Positions 10,770 through 22,575 of a stretch of 64,000 bases of DNA are shown one piece after another; positions within the stretch are counted from its first letter, which is position 1, and each line of letters starts with the position of its first letter. The translations under genes were made by a program, and so were the position numbers. Under the pieces are notes generated by a model. That model was not told the origin of the DNA. It was given only the letters and a program-made list of their open reading frames with translations, and did not search any database. Source of the stretch: Cordylochernes scorpioides (lineage: Eukaryota; Arthropoda; Arachnida; Pseudoscorpiones; Chernetidae); NCBI GenBank assembly GCA_030710605.1, contig CP092874.1:41970965-42034964 (forward strand). Reading direction: 5' to 3'.

Positions 10770-12009
10770 TTGGGTTGTAAGGAAAATTCATTCGGTTTTT
10801 TATCCCTTTGTTTCATAACGGTTTACCTGTATTATTTTTATTTTGAGAAACGTATTTTTTGTTCCTTTTCCAGGCTTGAAGATGGAATATCCAGGAGGCA
10901 AAATCAACATTTTCGACATCTGCTTTTCTTCGCTTTTCATCGAGGTCAAAAAGCAGCCGAAGCAGCTCGGACATATGAAACGTGTATGGAAAAGGTGTCA
11001 TAGGGGAGCGAGCAGCACAATAATGATTTGCAAAGTTCAAAAACGCGACTTGGACCTTTAAGACACGCTTCGAAGCTGACGACCATCAGAATTCGATGAG
11101 AAACATCTAGAGGCCCTGTTGAAGGAAGTAGGTAGACAAACAACCCGTGAGTTGGCCGAAAATAATGAAAATGTATTGCTGTGATAATCGCCAAACATCT
11201 TCACTCAACAAGTTTTTCTCAAAAACTCGGAACTTGGGTGCCTCACTAGCTTAATCAAACCAACAAAGAAAATCGCCTTCAAATCGCTCTTCTACATCTC
11301 GCACCCAACAATCAACACGGAGCCATAAACAACTATTTTTATACCTAATCGTTATGGGAGATGAAAAATTGTGTCTATACGTGAATATGAAGCAAAGCAA
11401 AAAGTGGTTGGATCCAGGAGATACGCCGAAGTCAAGAATAAAGCTAGATCTTCACCCACAAAAGGCTATGATCTGGGTTTTTTTGGGACTGCGAAGATGT
11501 GCTGTATTGGGAAATGCTCGAAAGGAATGCCACGGTCAACAAGGACCTCTACATTGCCCAATTGCATCGCGTGAATGAGGCTATTCAACAGAAAAGATCC
11601 GATCGACAAGGTCAAATCATTCTCCTTCACGAAAACGCTCGGCCGCATGTTGCACAAGTCGTCAAAGTCGCCCTTAAAAAGCTTGATTGGGAAGTTCTAC
11701 AACACCCGCCGTATTCTCCGGACCTTGAACCAACCGATTACCATTTTTTCCGCTCCATGTCAAACCATATGAGAGGCACTACCTTCGATGATGGAGGACC
11801 TCAAAACCTGGCTCAACAACTTATTTCTTCGACACCAGACCGGGCGATTTTTGACATCAATGCCATCAACAAACTAGTCGAACGTTCAGAGGAGGTGGTA
11901 AATAATAACGCAGAATACATAATTGACTAATTAATTTTAATAATTGATGCTTTTTTTTGTCTAAATAAAATTTTCAAATAAAACCGAACGAACTTTCTTT
12001 TCAACCCAA
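10770..12009 (+). mobile_element. mariner element, complete ends, 1240 bp
   Basis: The ends are inverted repeats of about 28 bp (TTGGGTTG at the left and CAACCCAA at the right, with ATTCGGTTT and AAACCGAAC further in). TA flanks both sides (10768-10769 and 12010-12011). The length is normal for mariner, and the interior encodes a degraded DD34D transposase on the plus strand. The simple TA target and full-length structure indicate one ordinary insertion followed by decay. Confidence 0.88.
10872..11930 (+). pseudogene. mariner transposase, frameshifted, second catalytic Asp replaced by Glu
   Basis: N-terminal helix-turn-helix sequence is visible as HFRHLLFFAFHRGQKAAEAA (about 10907-10970), then frames shift. 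LGTWVPH (about 11230) and the linker follow. The C-terminal catalytic half is open from 11499 to 11930: ILLHENARPHVA, then PPYSPDLEPTDYHFF. Counting 34 residues back from the last Asp (in EPTD) lands on the Glu of HENARPH, where the family has Asp, so the DD34D triad reads D-E-D. The stops, frameshifts and this change together make it inactive. It belongs to the element with TIRs at 10770 and 12009. Confidence 0.85.
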
Positions 12010-12740
12010 TATTTGTATATTTCAAAAGCTATCTTAAAAATACATATATTTTTATTTGATATAAAGAAATAAAACTTTTCTAAAAGCGGATAAACTTTGG
12101 AATAAAATATTTACAAAGCTTTTAAATTGTTATTTTTTAATAATAGTGGAAAATTTTCTTTCTCACCTTAAAAATACTTTCAAGTTTTAAAGTTTTGTAA
12201 TTGATAAAATCGTCTACTTTGGATTCCTTATTATCAATAGTACAGGGGGTACAAGCCATGATAATCATGGTGGGTAGAAGTACTGTAAGTAGTGCTTTTA
12301 CTGAAAGTTTCTTATATTTTTTCTCTTATCATACAGTTTCTTCTTGCTTTGAATAAAATTGCTATTTCATCCCGAATTTTGTCTTTCCTAATTTTCCACG
12401 TGGCAATATTGTTGCATCATGATTAATGCGCATATTTTAAAAATTATAATATTATGTTTCAACACACAACACAACACACAACACAACACAAACAATATAT
12501 TCCAAATATAATTTTTTCATTTATTTATTTTTATAAAACAGAATATTATTATGAAATAGTATGTACTATAAAATCATTTGAATTTTGATACACTGAATAC
12601 CCAACCTGCTTTAAACTTTGATGAGATAAATAAAGAGAGATTCTAGGTGCTACCTAAAAGTATAGTTGTCTTATTATTGATTGGTTTAACCTTGTATAAT
12701 AGTTGAGACACGTTCTGGAAAGTTACAAGACGCGTCTGAG
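12010..12740. other. Non-coding stretch with a CA-rich repeat
   Basis: No coding frame. A short ACACAAC-type microsatellite lies at about 12458-12492. The remainder is AT-rich and unassigned. Confidence 0.5.
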
Positions 12741-12759
12741 GAGATGATCAAGACCGAAT

Positions 12760-12900
12760 AATCTGCCAAACTGAAGCCTGGTGCAACAATATATTGGGAG
12801 GGCTTGGCTCCCATCAGTAGTGAACTCTCCTAACGGTTTCGCCAATTTATATTAAGTACTATAGTATCATTTCTTTTTTAACATTGTTATAGTTTATATC
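12760..12900 (+). repeat. Fragment of the GGGAGGGCTTGGCTC MITE family
   Basis: It contains ATATTGGGAGGGCTTGGCTC, CATCAGTAGTGAACTCTCC and GGTTTCGCCAATTTA, in the same order as in the copies at 15.7-16.1, 55.1 and 60.5-61.0 kb. This copy is partial. Confidence 0.55.
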
Positions 12901-13295
12901 TTGATTATTTATTTTGAGAGAGGAGCTACGGACGCGAAGACTTAAAGATTATCAACTTCGAGAAAGACAACAAATAAACATAGTGACTTTAAAAAGTTAA
13001 TTATTTATAACATACTTTTAAAATTTACTTGAAATATGAAAACCTGCTCTGTGTACGACACAAAGAAGGAGCGAAGCAAATTGGATGACCCTACAAAGTT
13101 GCAACACTATGTAACAAAATTGAGATATAGGAACTGAGATAAACCTTTAGAGACTAATAACATGTACAAATATTTGTATATTCAATTTTATATCATATTA
13201 TATTAACTATAACAATAGGTCATCATACATGCGATGAAGAAATTCTACAATATCCAAACCGAAATACTAACTTGCACGATGTTTCTATCCTTATA

Positions 13296-14361
13296 TCTAT
13301 AAAAATGAAATCCAAAATCGATGTTTGTTATCGCGTTGCGCAAAATCTACAGTATAAATCAATATGAAATTTCGCATGTAGGTAGCTGAAGATTTCGTTT
13401 AACATATAAGCTATTCAAATAACTAAAAAGGTTAATGTGCTTTTTAAAATAATATAAAACAAAAAACGTTAGTTCCAGCCTTTTACCGCTTGGGCGCAGC
13501 ACTGGTCGCGACGATAAATGAATTTGATTGGTTAATAATTAACATGTGGTTTGTTTACACGATGAATGTTAGTTTGTTCACACGAAGAATATTTTTAAAA
13601 GGTAAGATTATCCAATCACCGTGAAACTTTAGGAAGTTATTTACTATACTACTGGGAAGGTTTCTGGTTTGAATTTGGTTTGGAATAAATATTCTTTGCA
13701 ATTTTATTTGAAAATTTTCTACTTTCACTCGCAAGCAGCGCCTCTAGCGTCATCTGGTGAAATTATATTTATAAATTGTAACAATGCTTAAAATGTGTTC
13801 CAAGTATAATAAATTTAATTTGAGAATTTAGTAATATAATATTCCAATGACAGAAAAAAACCTGGAATTTCAATATTAATATATATTTAAAGAAAATATT
13901 GTAACGTTTTTGTGTTAAATTTTAAAATGTAATGTTAAAATATATTTTTACATTGTTAATTTAATTTGTTGTTGTTTTATAATAGTGAAGATGCAAATTA
14001 CATTGTTGCTGTTGTTTATTATCGTTTATTTATATGAAAAACTTACATTGTATGTGATGATGATAACAAAAATTAAATTTTAAATTAATATATATATAAT
14101 TCATTGAGAAAAAAAGAAATAATTAATTATCAAATTCACAAAAGTGACAATATCTTATTTAAAATATAATAAATGTTTTCAAAAGGTATGTGTTTTTTTT
14201 TTTCAAAATTATATTTAAACGCGTATAACAATTATTATATTTATATACGTTTATAAATCAATATATGGGTAGATTGGATGTTTTCTAGAATCGTTTTAAC
14301 AAATGTTCGTTAGGCAAACTTTTACTCGGATAAAACGGGCGAAGCCTGGTACATTAGCTAA
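13296..14361 (+). mobile_element. Possible degraded Helitron-type element
   Basis: The left edge, an A followed by TCTATAAAAATGAAATCC, looks like a Helitron 5' end. At 14310-14361, TTAGGCAAACTTTTACTCGG, GGGCGAAGCC and a terminal CTAA resemble the Helitron 3' end better preserved at 15181-15235. A second decayed 3'-like block is at about 14560-14625. The base after CTAA is not T, the hairpin is imperfect and there is no coding region, so the boundaries are tentative. Confidence 0.3.
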
Positions 14362-14945
14362 ATACAGTTATTTACAAATCTTCGTTTATGGCAAGATACT
14401 ATTCCTTCAACTTCAAATTACAGAGTGGACCAATTAATACTGTTTTTTTCAACTTTTCGAGTTATTTTTCACAAGGGACCGGGATAATTTTCAAATTATC
14501 GAGAGTATGGCAAGTATAGATTCAGTAGGGATTGGATGTTTGCTAGAATCGTTTTAACAAATGTTTGTTAGGCAAACTTTTACTCGGGTAAAAATCAGGC
14601 GAAGCTGGGAACATATATATATGTTTGTCGGCAATGCATGCCCTCAATATGTAACTAATCTCGCTGAACTTTGAAAAGGAGAAAGTTAAATCTGGAAGAG
14701 TTTTTTTTTTTTTGCCTCGCACTTTAACCAAGAAAAATTATAGTACCGAGCAACAATATTTTTTTTAGTCAGAAATGATAATGACAATATTGCTGTATCA
14801 TGCTTGATTGACATAAATAAAATTCTTTAGGGGAATATTCACTAAAGCAGTCCACGGGCGGAGCCAGATAACAATTTTTAGTAGGCAGGAACAAAATTCT
14901 ACCGCGAAACATTCACTCGAGCAGAAGGCACACGAAGCCAGGTCA

Positions 14946-15235
14946 TCTCTACATATAAAATATCGTTTCTCGGCCTTTTGGCTAAGATCATGTAGTATAT
15001 CTCTAGATATTTTCATTTATATATATATTATTAAAATTCTATTCAGTAGAGAGAGTGGATATGTTTGCTCGAAAAATATATTTTCTATATTATATAAATA
15101 TATAATGTAACGAATATTATTTTTTCATTATTATCATAATATTCTGTGAGTTCCGGAATATTATGATCAATAATATTCGTTAGGCAAACTTTCACTCGGA
15201 TAAAACCCGGGCGAAGCCGAGTGCACATTCGCTAG
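14946..15235 (+). mobile_element. 290-bp non-autonomous Helitron carrying a U2 snRNA-like 5' segment
   Basis: The element starts TCTCTACATATAAAAT after an A (14945) and ends CTAG (15232-15235) before a T, matching Helitron insertion between A and T. About 10 bases before CTAG lies a hairpin whose arms are ACTCGG (15194-15199) and CCGAGT (15216-15221). Directly after the 5' end, 14962-15003 matches the 5' end of U2 snRNA. The interior also has an inverted repeat around GAATATTAT (about 15112-15175). No protein is encoded. Confidence 0.6.
14962..15003 (+). pseudogene. U2 snRNA 5'-end fragment (pseudogene)
   Basis: CTCGGCCTTTTGGCTAAGAT is the invariant 5' stem-loop region of U2 spliceosomal RNA. 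It is preceded by ATCGTTT (U2 has ATCGCTT) and followed by CATGTAGTAT, which corresponds to the branch-point recognition segment GUAGUAU with a short deletion before it. The Sm site and 3' stem-loops are absent, so it cannot make a working U2. It lies 16 bases inside a Helitron-like 5' end. Confidence 0.85.
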
Positions 15236-15688
15236 TTCAACAATAAAAGCTATTTAAAACAATAATTAGAAATCATTCGAAGTTTAACCTGGGGAACATG
15301 TTGTTGAAGGTCTATATACAAGAAATGGTTCAACACTTATTAACCTGTAATAAAATTACAGGGAGAGATCCTCTCTAGGAGAAATCCTAAATTTACTTCT
15401 AGTTTCTTGATTAAAACGGGCATAAAAATGTCTAAAATATACCAATTTCTATCATTTGGAATATGAATATATTTATTATAAAGTTAAAAACATCTCTTTA
15501 GTGTTTAGTTGTTACTCACAAATAAAGTAGAAACAGGAAATGTTGTTAAAGTGCAAAAACGCGTTGATATATAAATGAAAAATATCATTAAAGTGTAAAA
15601 TGTTCTATAGAACTGTAAAATCTTCAATGTAAAAACCCATGTATCAAAACATTAAAATGAGCTGATATTTTAATAATGTAAATACATA

Positions 15689-16125
15689 TATAGACGCTTA
15701 TGATTCTTTTAAAATTTAAACATTTTTATGCTGCCCTTACTGCAATGAATAATTAATGGGAGGGCCTGGCTCATCAGTGGTTTACCCTCTCAGCTGTTTC
15801 GCCAGTTTAATCTACCATACCGCTGTTATATTGCATTTTTCGTTTTTTCTTTCATAGTGATAGATATGCTAGACTTTTGGAATGGGTATTCAAAATCAAA
15901 GCTTATGTCCATAGTTCATTTAAAATACCTAATCAAAGAGTCTAGCATCAGTATCACTATAAAAGGAAACCCGAAAAAAGGTATTATAACAGCGGTATGG
16001 TAGAATAAAATGGAGAAACAACTAGGAGGGTTAACCACTGATGAGCCAGTCCTCCCATTAATTATTCATTGCAGTAAGGGCAGTAGAAAATTTTTAATTT
16101 TTAAAAGAATCATACACGTCTATAA
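15689..16125. mobile_element. ~440-bp foldback MITE of the GGGAGGG/CATCAGTGG family
   Basis: The left half (15689-15900) and right half are inverted repeats over about 200 bp. Each arm holds TATAGACG, TATGATTCTTTTAAAA, TGCCCTTACTGCAATGAATA, TGGGAGG, CTCATCAGTGGTT and ACCATACCGCTGTTAT. The copies at 12.8, 41.3, 55.1 and 60.4-61.1 kb share the same modules. No open frame is present. Superfamily is not assigned because the target duplication is not clear. Confidence 0.7.
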
Positions 16126-16627
16126 TAGTTTCGAATTATCAAAACATATGGCGCGCTAATGTATCATATTATAATTACATATATGTTTAAATTCTTTACA
16201 TAAATAAAGAAATATTATAAATAATATATGAATATATAGTGTTTTTACAAACACGCAATTCATTTTAAATTAATAAAGTCTAAGAAAAACAGAGAATAAA
16301 ATATTAATTTTACAAATAAAATAAGTTTTAAAATAAATTTTAATTCTTATGTTAACATTTTTTATAATAGTGTAACATTTACATTTGGTAATAAATTTTA
16401 AAATGTGTTACAAAATAAATAGAAATATCGCACAGATTAATTTAATCTTAGAATATTTATTTTCTTCCACATAATAATAGGTAGTAATTTGTCATTATCC
16501 TTAATTTATATTCTACTAAATGGAAATGGGATATCTATTGTTACCATTGATATAATACAAATTAGATTTACATTGTCATCTATTCTATTTTCTATTCAAT
16601 GGAAAATTTCGTTTGGGTTCAAATTAA
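16126..16627. other. AT-rich spacer before the Pao remnant
   Basis: A short open frame (16489-16698) has no recognisable domain. Otherwise nothing is supported. Confidence 0.45.
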
Positions 16628-17248
16628 ATGATATATCTGACATCCAACTTATTGTGCCCTTTGCTCCTCAAGCTATTGCCGTCAGACATAAGGCTTGAAT
16701 TACACAGGGAATTCACAGGAGCTTTTTCTCTCGGAGGTTTGATTGAATTTTTGAAGAGACAATTGATTGCATTGGAGAGCACGTTCGATACGCGAGACGA
16801 AATAATAACCAGCAGTCCATCAAATGAGCGCCCTCAGTCACAGATCTCTATCGTGAGGAATCGAAGAAATGGGAGGAATCCTTGCTCACGGCTGCTGGTT
16901 TTTTAATGCCTCTGAAGTAGGGAATAGGAAGAAGAATTGCGTTTTTTGTGAAAGAGATCATGAGGGTACAAAGTGCGGATTCGCGGAAAACTTGACATTG
17001 GAAGATAGATTGGGAAAATTAAGGAAGAAAGGGTTTTTTTTTTCAGATGCCTGAAATATGGTCATTTGAGCAAATTCTGCAAAGTTAGGGCATGTTGCAC
17101 CAGCTGTGGGGAATTGAGACATTTAAGGATTATGTGCCCCAGGAAGAAGCAGAATGAGGAGATCGCTACTCCAGCACGAGGGATAATGAATAATGAGACT
17201 TTGACCAATCTGACGACGCCTGGGGGTTGTTACCCACAATGCGAGTAA
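16628..17248 (+). pseudogene. Pao gag C-terminus with zinc knuckles
   Basis: Three overlapping frames join to a Pao-type gag tail: residues from LLLKLLPSDIRLELHREF and LIEFLKRQL, then CVFCERDHEGTKC and CLKYGHLSKFCKVRACC, with TSCGELRHLRIMCP. The cysteine/histidine spacing is that of CCHC nucleocapsid knuckles that bind the element RNA. Frame changes at about 16870 and 17040 break it. Confidence 0.75.
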
Positions 17249-19170
17249 CCATCAGAGGAAAGTATAAAGAAAGAATTGAGCGAATATTGATCGATACGGG
17301 ATCTCAGAGGTCTTATGTACTCCAGAGCACTTCAGAAGAAATGGGATATGAATCTTCCAAACAAGTCTCTTCTCCACTCTTTGTTTGGTGAATCGAATAC
17401 AGAGTTGTAGGAACATAGAGTTTATTATATCAGGTTGACTAATTTAGACCGATCTTATGGCTGTAATTTTGAAGCACTGAGCCAAGATGTTATCTGCGAC
17501 AGCGTGTCCAAGTTCCATCAGGGTAAATGGATGGAATAACTTAGTGCTCATGACATAGAATTGACAGATCTACAAAAGGGACATCTTGAGATTCTTATAG
17601 GGGAAGACTGCTGGAAAATTACTAACCGAAGAGCATAGAAAGCTTCCTTCCGGGCCTGTGGCGATGCAAACGAGGTTGGGCTGGACTTTAATGGGCAATA
17701 TTCCGGCCACAGAAGAAGAATCTAGTTTTAATGGACTTTGCACAACTTCACTGTTGACTAGTGATTTGGAGAATATATGGAAATTAGAGGCTATTGGTAT
17801 TTCAGATACTCGTCAAAACGACTCGATACAAAAGGAAACAGAAGAATATTTCGCACTGCTGTTTCCCAAGATTGTGAGGGGCGTTACCAGGTTGCCCTTC
17901 CTTGGATTCGCGAAATAGAAGTGCTCACGGACAATAGAGTTGTTGCTGAAAAACGATTAGCAAACGTGAGGAAACATCTTGAGAATACCGGGAATTTGAC
18001 AAAATATGAAGATATTCTCTAAAAGTGGCTAGTAAATAAAATTATAGAAATGATTACAGCCTTAAACGTGAAGGCGTGCACTATTTGCCACATCGACCAG
18101 TTTTTAATGGGAATAGTCTGACTACCAAAATAAGACCAGTTTTTTATGCTTCAGCCAGGAAGAAGGAAAAACTTTCAATGAATGATGGTTTGGAAAGAGG
18201 TCCGAATATGATAGAAACCATCCCAATAATTTTAAATAGATTTAGGAAGAGCAGATAGGAGTCTCCTCAGACATAGAGAAGGCCTTTCTTCAAAGTACTT
18301 ATCTCCTGATTGCCACGCTGTCTCACCACTTGAACAAGGCTCCTGAACCCTGGCAAGAGACAGCTGAATTGTTGAAGTACATCGATAACTGTGTGGCTAG
18401 TTTCTCAGAAGTCACTGATATCGAAAAGATTGTGGACGAAGCACAGAGATTGTTGGCTTCTGCTCATTTCAACTTGCGTGATTGGACAAGCAATGTTAAC
18501 AGAACCATGTGTGATGGTCCAAGGTCTGATAGAGAAAAGTTGTTGGGCATGGTATGGAATCAAGAAGAGGACACTCTGGTTTGTTCTCGGAGAATTTGGA
18601 AATACAGGGGCCAATAAACAAAAGAAAGGTACTCTTCTTGGGCAAGCCGTATATTCGATCCGGTAGGCTTCACTTGCCCAGTGACCCTCGTTCCGAGACT
18701 TATCCTGCATGAAACGTGGCTGTTGAAATTGTGGGATAAGCCTCTGCCTGAGAACTTGTCTCGCGAGTTTTTGAGGTGGCTGGCCAAATTGGAGTCTCTG
18801 ACATCTATTGCTGTACCGAAATGGCTTTTCTATAGAGAAGAACACCGGCTTGGAACTACTCTTCATGTGTTTTGAGATGCCTCTAAGGCCTCTTACGCCA
18901 CTTGTATTTTTTGCGCATCGAAAGTGAACAGGAAGTAATGTGTCAACTAGTACAGGCTTGGTCTAGAGTAGTTCCTTTGAAGGGAACTACCATTCATCGT
19001 TTAGAGCTGTTGGCCTGCTTGATTGGTGCCCGCTTTGCGAACAACGTTGTGAGGGACCTAAAATTTGAAGACATAGAGCGATTTTATTGGACAGTTATTC
19101 CATTAATGCACTCCATTGGATCAAAAGAAAAGATTACATGGCGACTTTTGTAATGAATCAAGTTACGGAG
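17249..19170 (+). pseudogene. Pao protease, reverse transcriptase and RNase H, broken
   Basis: The protease motif is LIDTGSQRSYVL (about 17285). RT follows in pieces: LGWTLMGNIPATEEES (17680), RGVTRLPFLGFAK (about 17880-17918), HYLPHRPVFNGNSLTTKIRP (about 18080) with SMNDGLERGPNMIETIPIIL, and YIDNCVASFSEVTDIEKI (18380-18440), where the family has YVDN-type residues. LGMVWNQEEDTL and FDPVGFTCPVTLVPR lead into RNase H (DASKASYATCIF, about 18870). At least six frame changes or stops occur, including a TAG/TGA in most blocks. Confidence 0.8.
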
Positions 19171-19929
19171 ATCCGATCTCTCAGCGCGACAGAGGATTGG
19201 TATCATGTACAGGATGCTTGAATCCAGCGGATTTACCAACGCGGTGTTGCTTAGCCGATTCTCTAGAGAAATCGAAGTGGTGGGGGGGCCCGAGTTGGCT
19301 GAGAAGACCGAGAAAAGATTGGTCCCATATGGAAATATACCCTGACCCAGATATTGTGAACTTGGAAAAGAGAAAGATTGTTTCAACGTCGACATGTATT
19401 GACAGGGAAAAAGATCAGTACTACCATCGCTTTTCGAACTACTATAAGATATTGGGAGTGACTGCCTGGATGAACCGGTGTTTTGCAAATGCGAAAGGAG
19501 GAACAATAGGTAAGCGAGTGAATTGGCCTTAGCGAGAGTAATGGAAGTCAACCCTGGCCGAGATGGGACTGTGAGGGTCGTCAAGTTGAGAACCAGCAAT
19601 GGCGACCAGATTAGGCCGGTTCAACGGCTCTACAATTTAGAGATACCCGCCGATCTGGGGAGTACCTTGAGGAGTAAACAATCGGAAGCTCACCGGGGGA
19701 GAAGGCTCCCGAGGAGAAACCAGTAAAGACTCCTTCGGAGATCGCCCAATCCTACAGAGAACTGGGAGGAACGGTCGTTTCCCGACTATTGGTTGAGTTT
19801 CTGTAGAGAGTCAAGGTGAGAGTATGTCGGTAAAAGAATATGATAATCTTCTCTTCTGTATAGATTTCTATCTTTTGAAAATATGTAAATTTGATTAATC
19901 GTTTTTTTTTTTTGTTTGTTGGAAATATA

Positions 19930-20329
19930 CAGGGTGATCCAAAAGTCCCGCACTATTTTAAAAATTAATAACTCCGCCAATATTTGCGCTAGAGCAATGC
20001 GGTAAACACCATTGTGTTCAGGATGCAATGGGATCTTTTATGGCAAATAATGAAAAATTCGAAATTGATTTTAGTTACAATTTTATTCGCCAGATGGCGC
20101 TCTACCAGAATCAGAGATTCAGCTGCCAAATTGTTTGATAAATTGAAAAATATAACTGATCGACACGTATTTTTCCTTTTTGAATACCAGGAAAGAACCC
20201 TAATAATATAAAATAACAAATTAATAAAACACCACTTCTCCAAAAGTATGAAAAATTGGTTAACGATTTTCAAATACAATCAGAGATATGTAAAATAGGT
20301 AAATGCAAATTGAAACATGTAGCAAAAAG
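19930..20329 (+). mobile_element. ~400-bp repeat beginning CAGGGTGATCCAAAAGTCCC (copy 1)
   Basis: It starts after TA with CAGGGTGATCCAAAAGTCCC, an end typical of Tc1/mariner-superfamily transposons, and runs to ACATGTAGCAAAAAG. An almost identical inverted copy is at 30776-31174 and ends at the same internal point. No right-hand inverted repeat matching the left end is visible. Short frames of ~96 codons across both copies are conserved but carry no recognised domain. Confidence 0.65.
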
Positions 20330-20478
20330 AAAATTGATATTTTAGATACGGTTTGTTTCCGAAGATAATAAATTTCTAATATTTTTAATTCAACTCTCAC
20401 TCAGTATCGAATATATTTATTTTAATTCATTTGAAAAATATGTATCTATCTCTGATAATTTATTTTACTCTGGAATGC
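20330..20478. other. Short AT-rich spacer
   Basis: Nothing recognised between the 0.4-kb repeat and the LINE-associated monomer. Confidence 0.5.
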
Positions 20479-20605
20479 CGTTGTTGTTGTCATGTCCAAT
20501 AAAGAGCCTTAGATGTATCCATGCATCTCCATCACAGCAGCAGCAATGTCCACTATCTTGGGTGTGTAAAGCTGCTGCTCTGGGTCTATGTTAATTTTCT
20601 GCAAG
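20479..20605 (-). repeat. Single ~120-bp monomer, same family as the array at 1372-1905
   Basis: On the minus strand it reads ACCCAGAGCAGCAGCTTTAC, then ACACCCAAGATAGTGGACAT, GCTGTGATGGAGATGCATGG and CTCTTTATTGGACA, the same order as the array near the window start. It lies immediately 3' of the minus-strand LINE RNase H frame, in the sense orientation of that LINE. Confidence 0.75.
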
Positions 20606-20622
20606 CCTGCGACCATTGCTGG

Positions 20623-21275
20623 CTATGAGAATATGTGGGTAGGTGTAAGTTCCACACCAGGACAATTGTTGCATGCCCTATAGGTTCTTGTGCCATCTGG
20701 ATGTATTGTCATTCCTTTATAGTGTTTTGTTCTAAGTCTTGTTATAGTTTTTGTCATTTTTCTCTCAGAGTTTATTTCGCATTTTGATCTTTTCTTATTT
20801 TTATGTTTAATTATCTTGTATTTTGACAAAGAATCAGCGTCAAATAATGACATTTGTTCTTTCCTTTGGCTCAACTTTCTGACTTCCTTTGCCAATTCAA
20901 ATGCCATTTCATTACCCCCGATCCCAGCATGGGCAGGGATCCAATGTAGATTGTAGTTATTCTCCAATGGTTCCAGTTGGGTAAGTAACGAGTGTATTTT
21001 CTGTGTTATTTTAGTATTGCCCTTCTGAATTGCTTCTAGAGCGGATATGGAGTCGCTGTATATCAAAATTCCTTCTGCTTGATGCAGGGATGGTTGGTTA
21101 AGGCATACATCAAGGGCTTTCCAGATAGCTGTCAGTTCACAAGTGAGGTTTGACGAAATCTGTCCTGCTCCTTCTTTGATTTTGATGTTTGTTCCATCTT
21201 GCAGTATTATGTTAATTCCGGCCCCTCCATTACTCAGGGTAAGGTCTGAAGATCCATCTGTATATGCTGTTAAAG
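20623..21275 (-). pseudogene. LINE RNase H domain and C-terminus
   Basis: An open minus-strand frame encodes an RNase H1-type domain as found at the C-terminus of I-group LINEs, where it removes RNA from the RNA-DNA hybrid. Visible are TAYTDGSSDL (first Asp), CELTAIWKAL (Glu), LIYSDSISALEAI (Asp), and WIPAHAGIGGNEMAFELAK. In the last motif the family usually has an Asp after the Ala (NExAD); here it is Phe, so one catalytic residue is lost. The tail reads RACNNCPGVELTPTHIF, a zinc-knuckle-like end. It may be the 3' part of the minus-strand LINE at 26833-29298, separated by later insertions. Confidence 0.75.
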
Positions 21276-21984
21276 GGCGTGGCCTAGCATTTTTCATCAA
21301 GAATTTGTACTATGAGGACATAGCCATTAATATTCCAAACACATTAGACCTGGTAGCTCAAGGTATCAAAGTCTATTCAATCAAAACAAAGCCATCAACA
21401 TATACAATATGTATCAGCCTCCAAACAATACATTTATTGACGATGGAACAATGGCTCAATTTCTTACAGACAACACTATTATTGTAGGTGACATTAATGG
21501 CAAACATCAACTATGGGGATGTTCCACGTCAAACCCAAGAGGCAAAATACTATCAAACATATTTGACGACAATGCCTTCTCTCATGTGCTTAAATAATGG
21601 GAATCCTGCCCATCATTCCTACAAGCTATAATGCACAAGCCCTTGATATAAGTTTTCACTATCCTGACATTTTCCAAAAATGCAAATAGCAAATATTAAA
21701 AAGTTTTGGAAGTGATCATTTGCCTAATTTGATAGAAATTAGCACCAAGACCAAAACTAGCTCAATTAAGAAAAATTCTGGAACTTCAAAAAGGCTAATA
21801 TGATATCTTTCGAAAACACCATTATTAAAGTAGTCAAAGTTCCAATACCAAGAGGTAATATTAAGAAATGAATTCCAAATTATACACACCAGGCAAAAAA
21901 TATTCAAATACTTATAACTAAAAGAAATGAAATACAAAAAAGTGCACCCAAAACCAAACAAATTGTAGAACTGAACTGAACATT

Positions 21985-22575
21985 GTGATTGCAAAAATAA
22001 AAATATTATACCTAAATGTGAAAAGGGAAAAATGGAACCAAACCTGTGAAAACCTGAACCCAAGAAACCTAAATACAAAACTTTGGAATTTGGCAAAACA
22101 AATTGACAGAGTCCAGCCACAAACTGAAAACGCAAATATGTTTAAGAATACAGATGGTACACCAGCAACTAATGACAAAATTGCTGCCAATCCTTTAGGT
22201 AATTCATATCAAATAAGTAGTAAAATCAAGGTTGAAAAAATGGCCCGAAAGATTATTCATGACTGTAAAAATGTCACTAGCACTCATAATATTTTCCATG
22301 AAAAAATCAATATGAAAGAGCTAGCTTATGCATTAGAAAACACTGACCTAAACAAGACTCCTGGGCCAGATGGAATCCATGGCCGAATAATATCAAACTT
22401 GGGCAAAATTGGCAAAGAAAGACTTCTTAATATTTTCAATAACTCCTGGAAAACTGGAAAATTGCCTCAAGACTGTAAAAATGCAACAATATTCTCATTA
22501 AAAAACTTGACAAATCTGCTGATGACCCCAAAAATTACCGACCTATCTCCCTCACAGATATTTGCTGCAAATTAA
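21985..22575 (+). pseudogene. LINE reverse transcriptase, N-terminal part
   Basis: A 196-codon open stretch covers the linker and first RT motifs of the plus-strand LINE: MKELAYALENTDLNKTPGPD, GIHGRIISNLGKIG and ERLLNIFNNSWKTGKLPQDC. The reading then shifts frame near 22490, and the YRPISL motif continues in another frame (about 22535). It is a fragment, not a functional gene. Confidence 0.75.

Larger units (their letters stand above)
16628..19810 (+). mobile_element. BEL/Pao LTR-retrotransposon remnant, integrase deleted
   Basis: Frames on the plus strand, broken by many shifts, follow Pao order: gag end (LLLKLLPSDIRLELHRE), two zinc knuckles, aspartic protease, the Pao-type RT (including MAMQTRLGWTLMGNI and IWKLEAIGI), RNase H, a fragment GCLNPADLPTRC, then the extreme C-terminus (ARVMEVNPGRDGTVRVVKL, RPVQRLYNLE). 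Most of the integrase core between about 19500 and 19530 is missing. I could not find LTRs at either side. It is old and inactive. Confidence 0.85.

Noticed and set aside
14962..15003. Functional U2 snRNA gene
   Set aside because: Only about the first 43 bases are present; the Sm site and 3' stem-loops are missing and the 5' end is changed.
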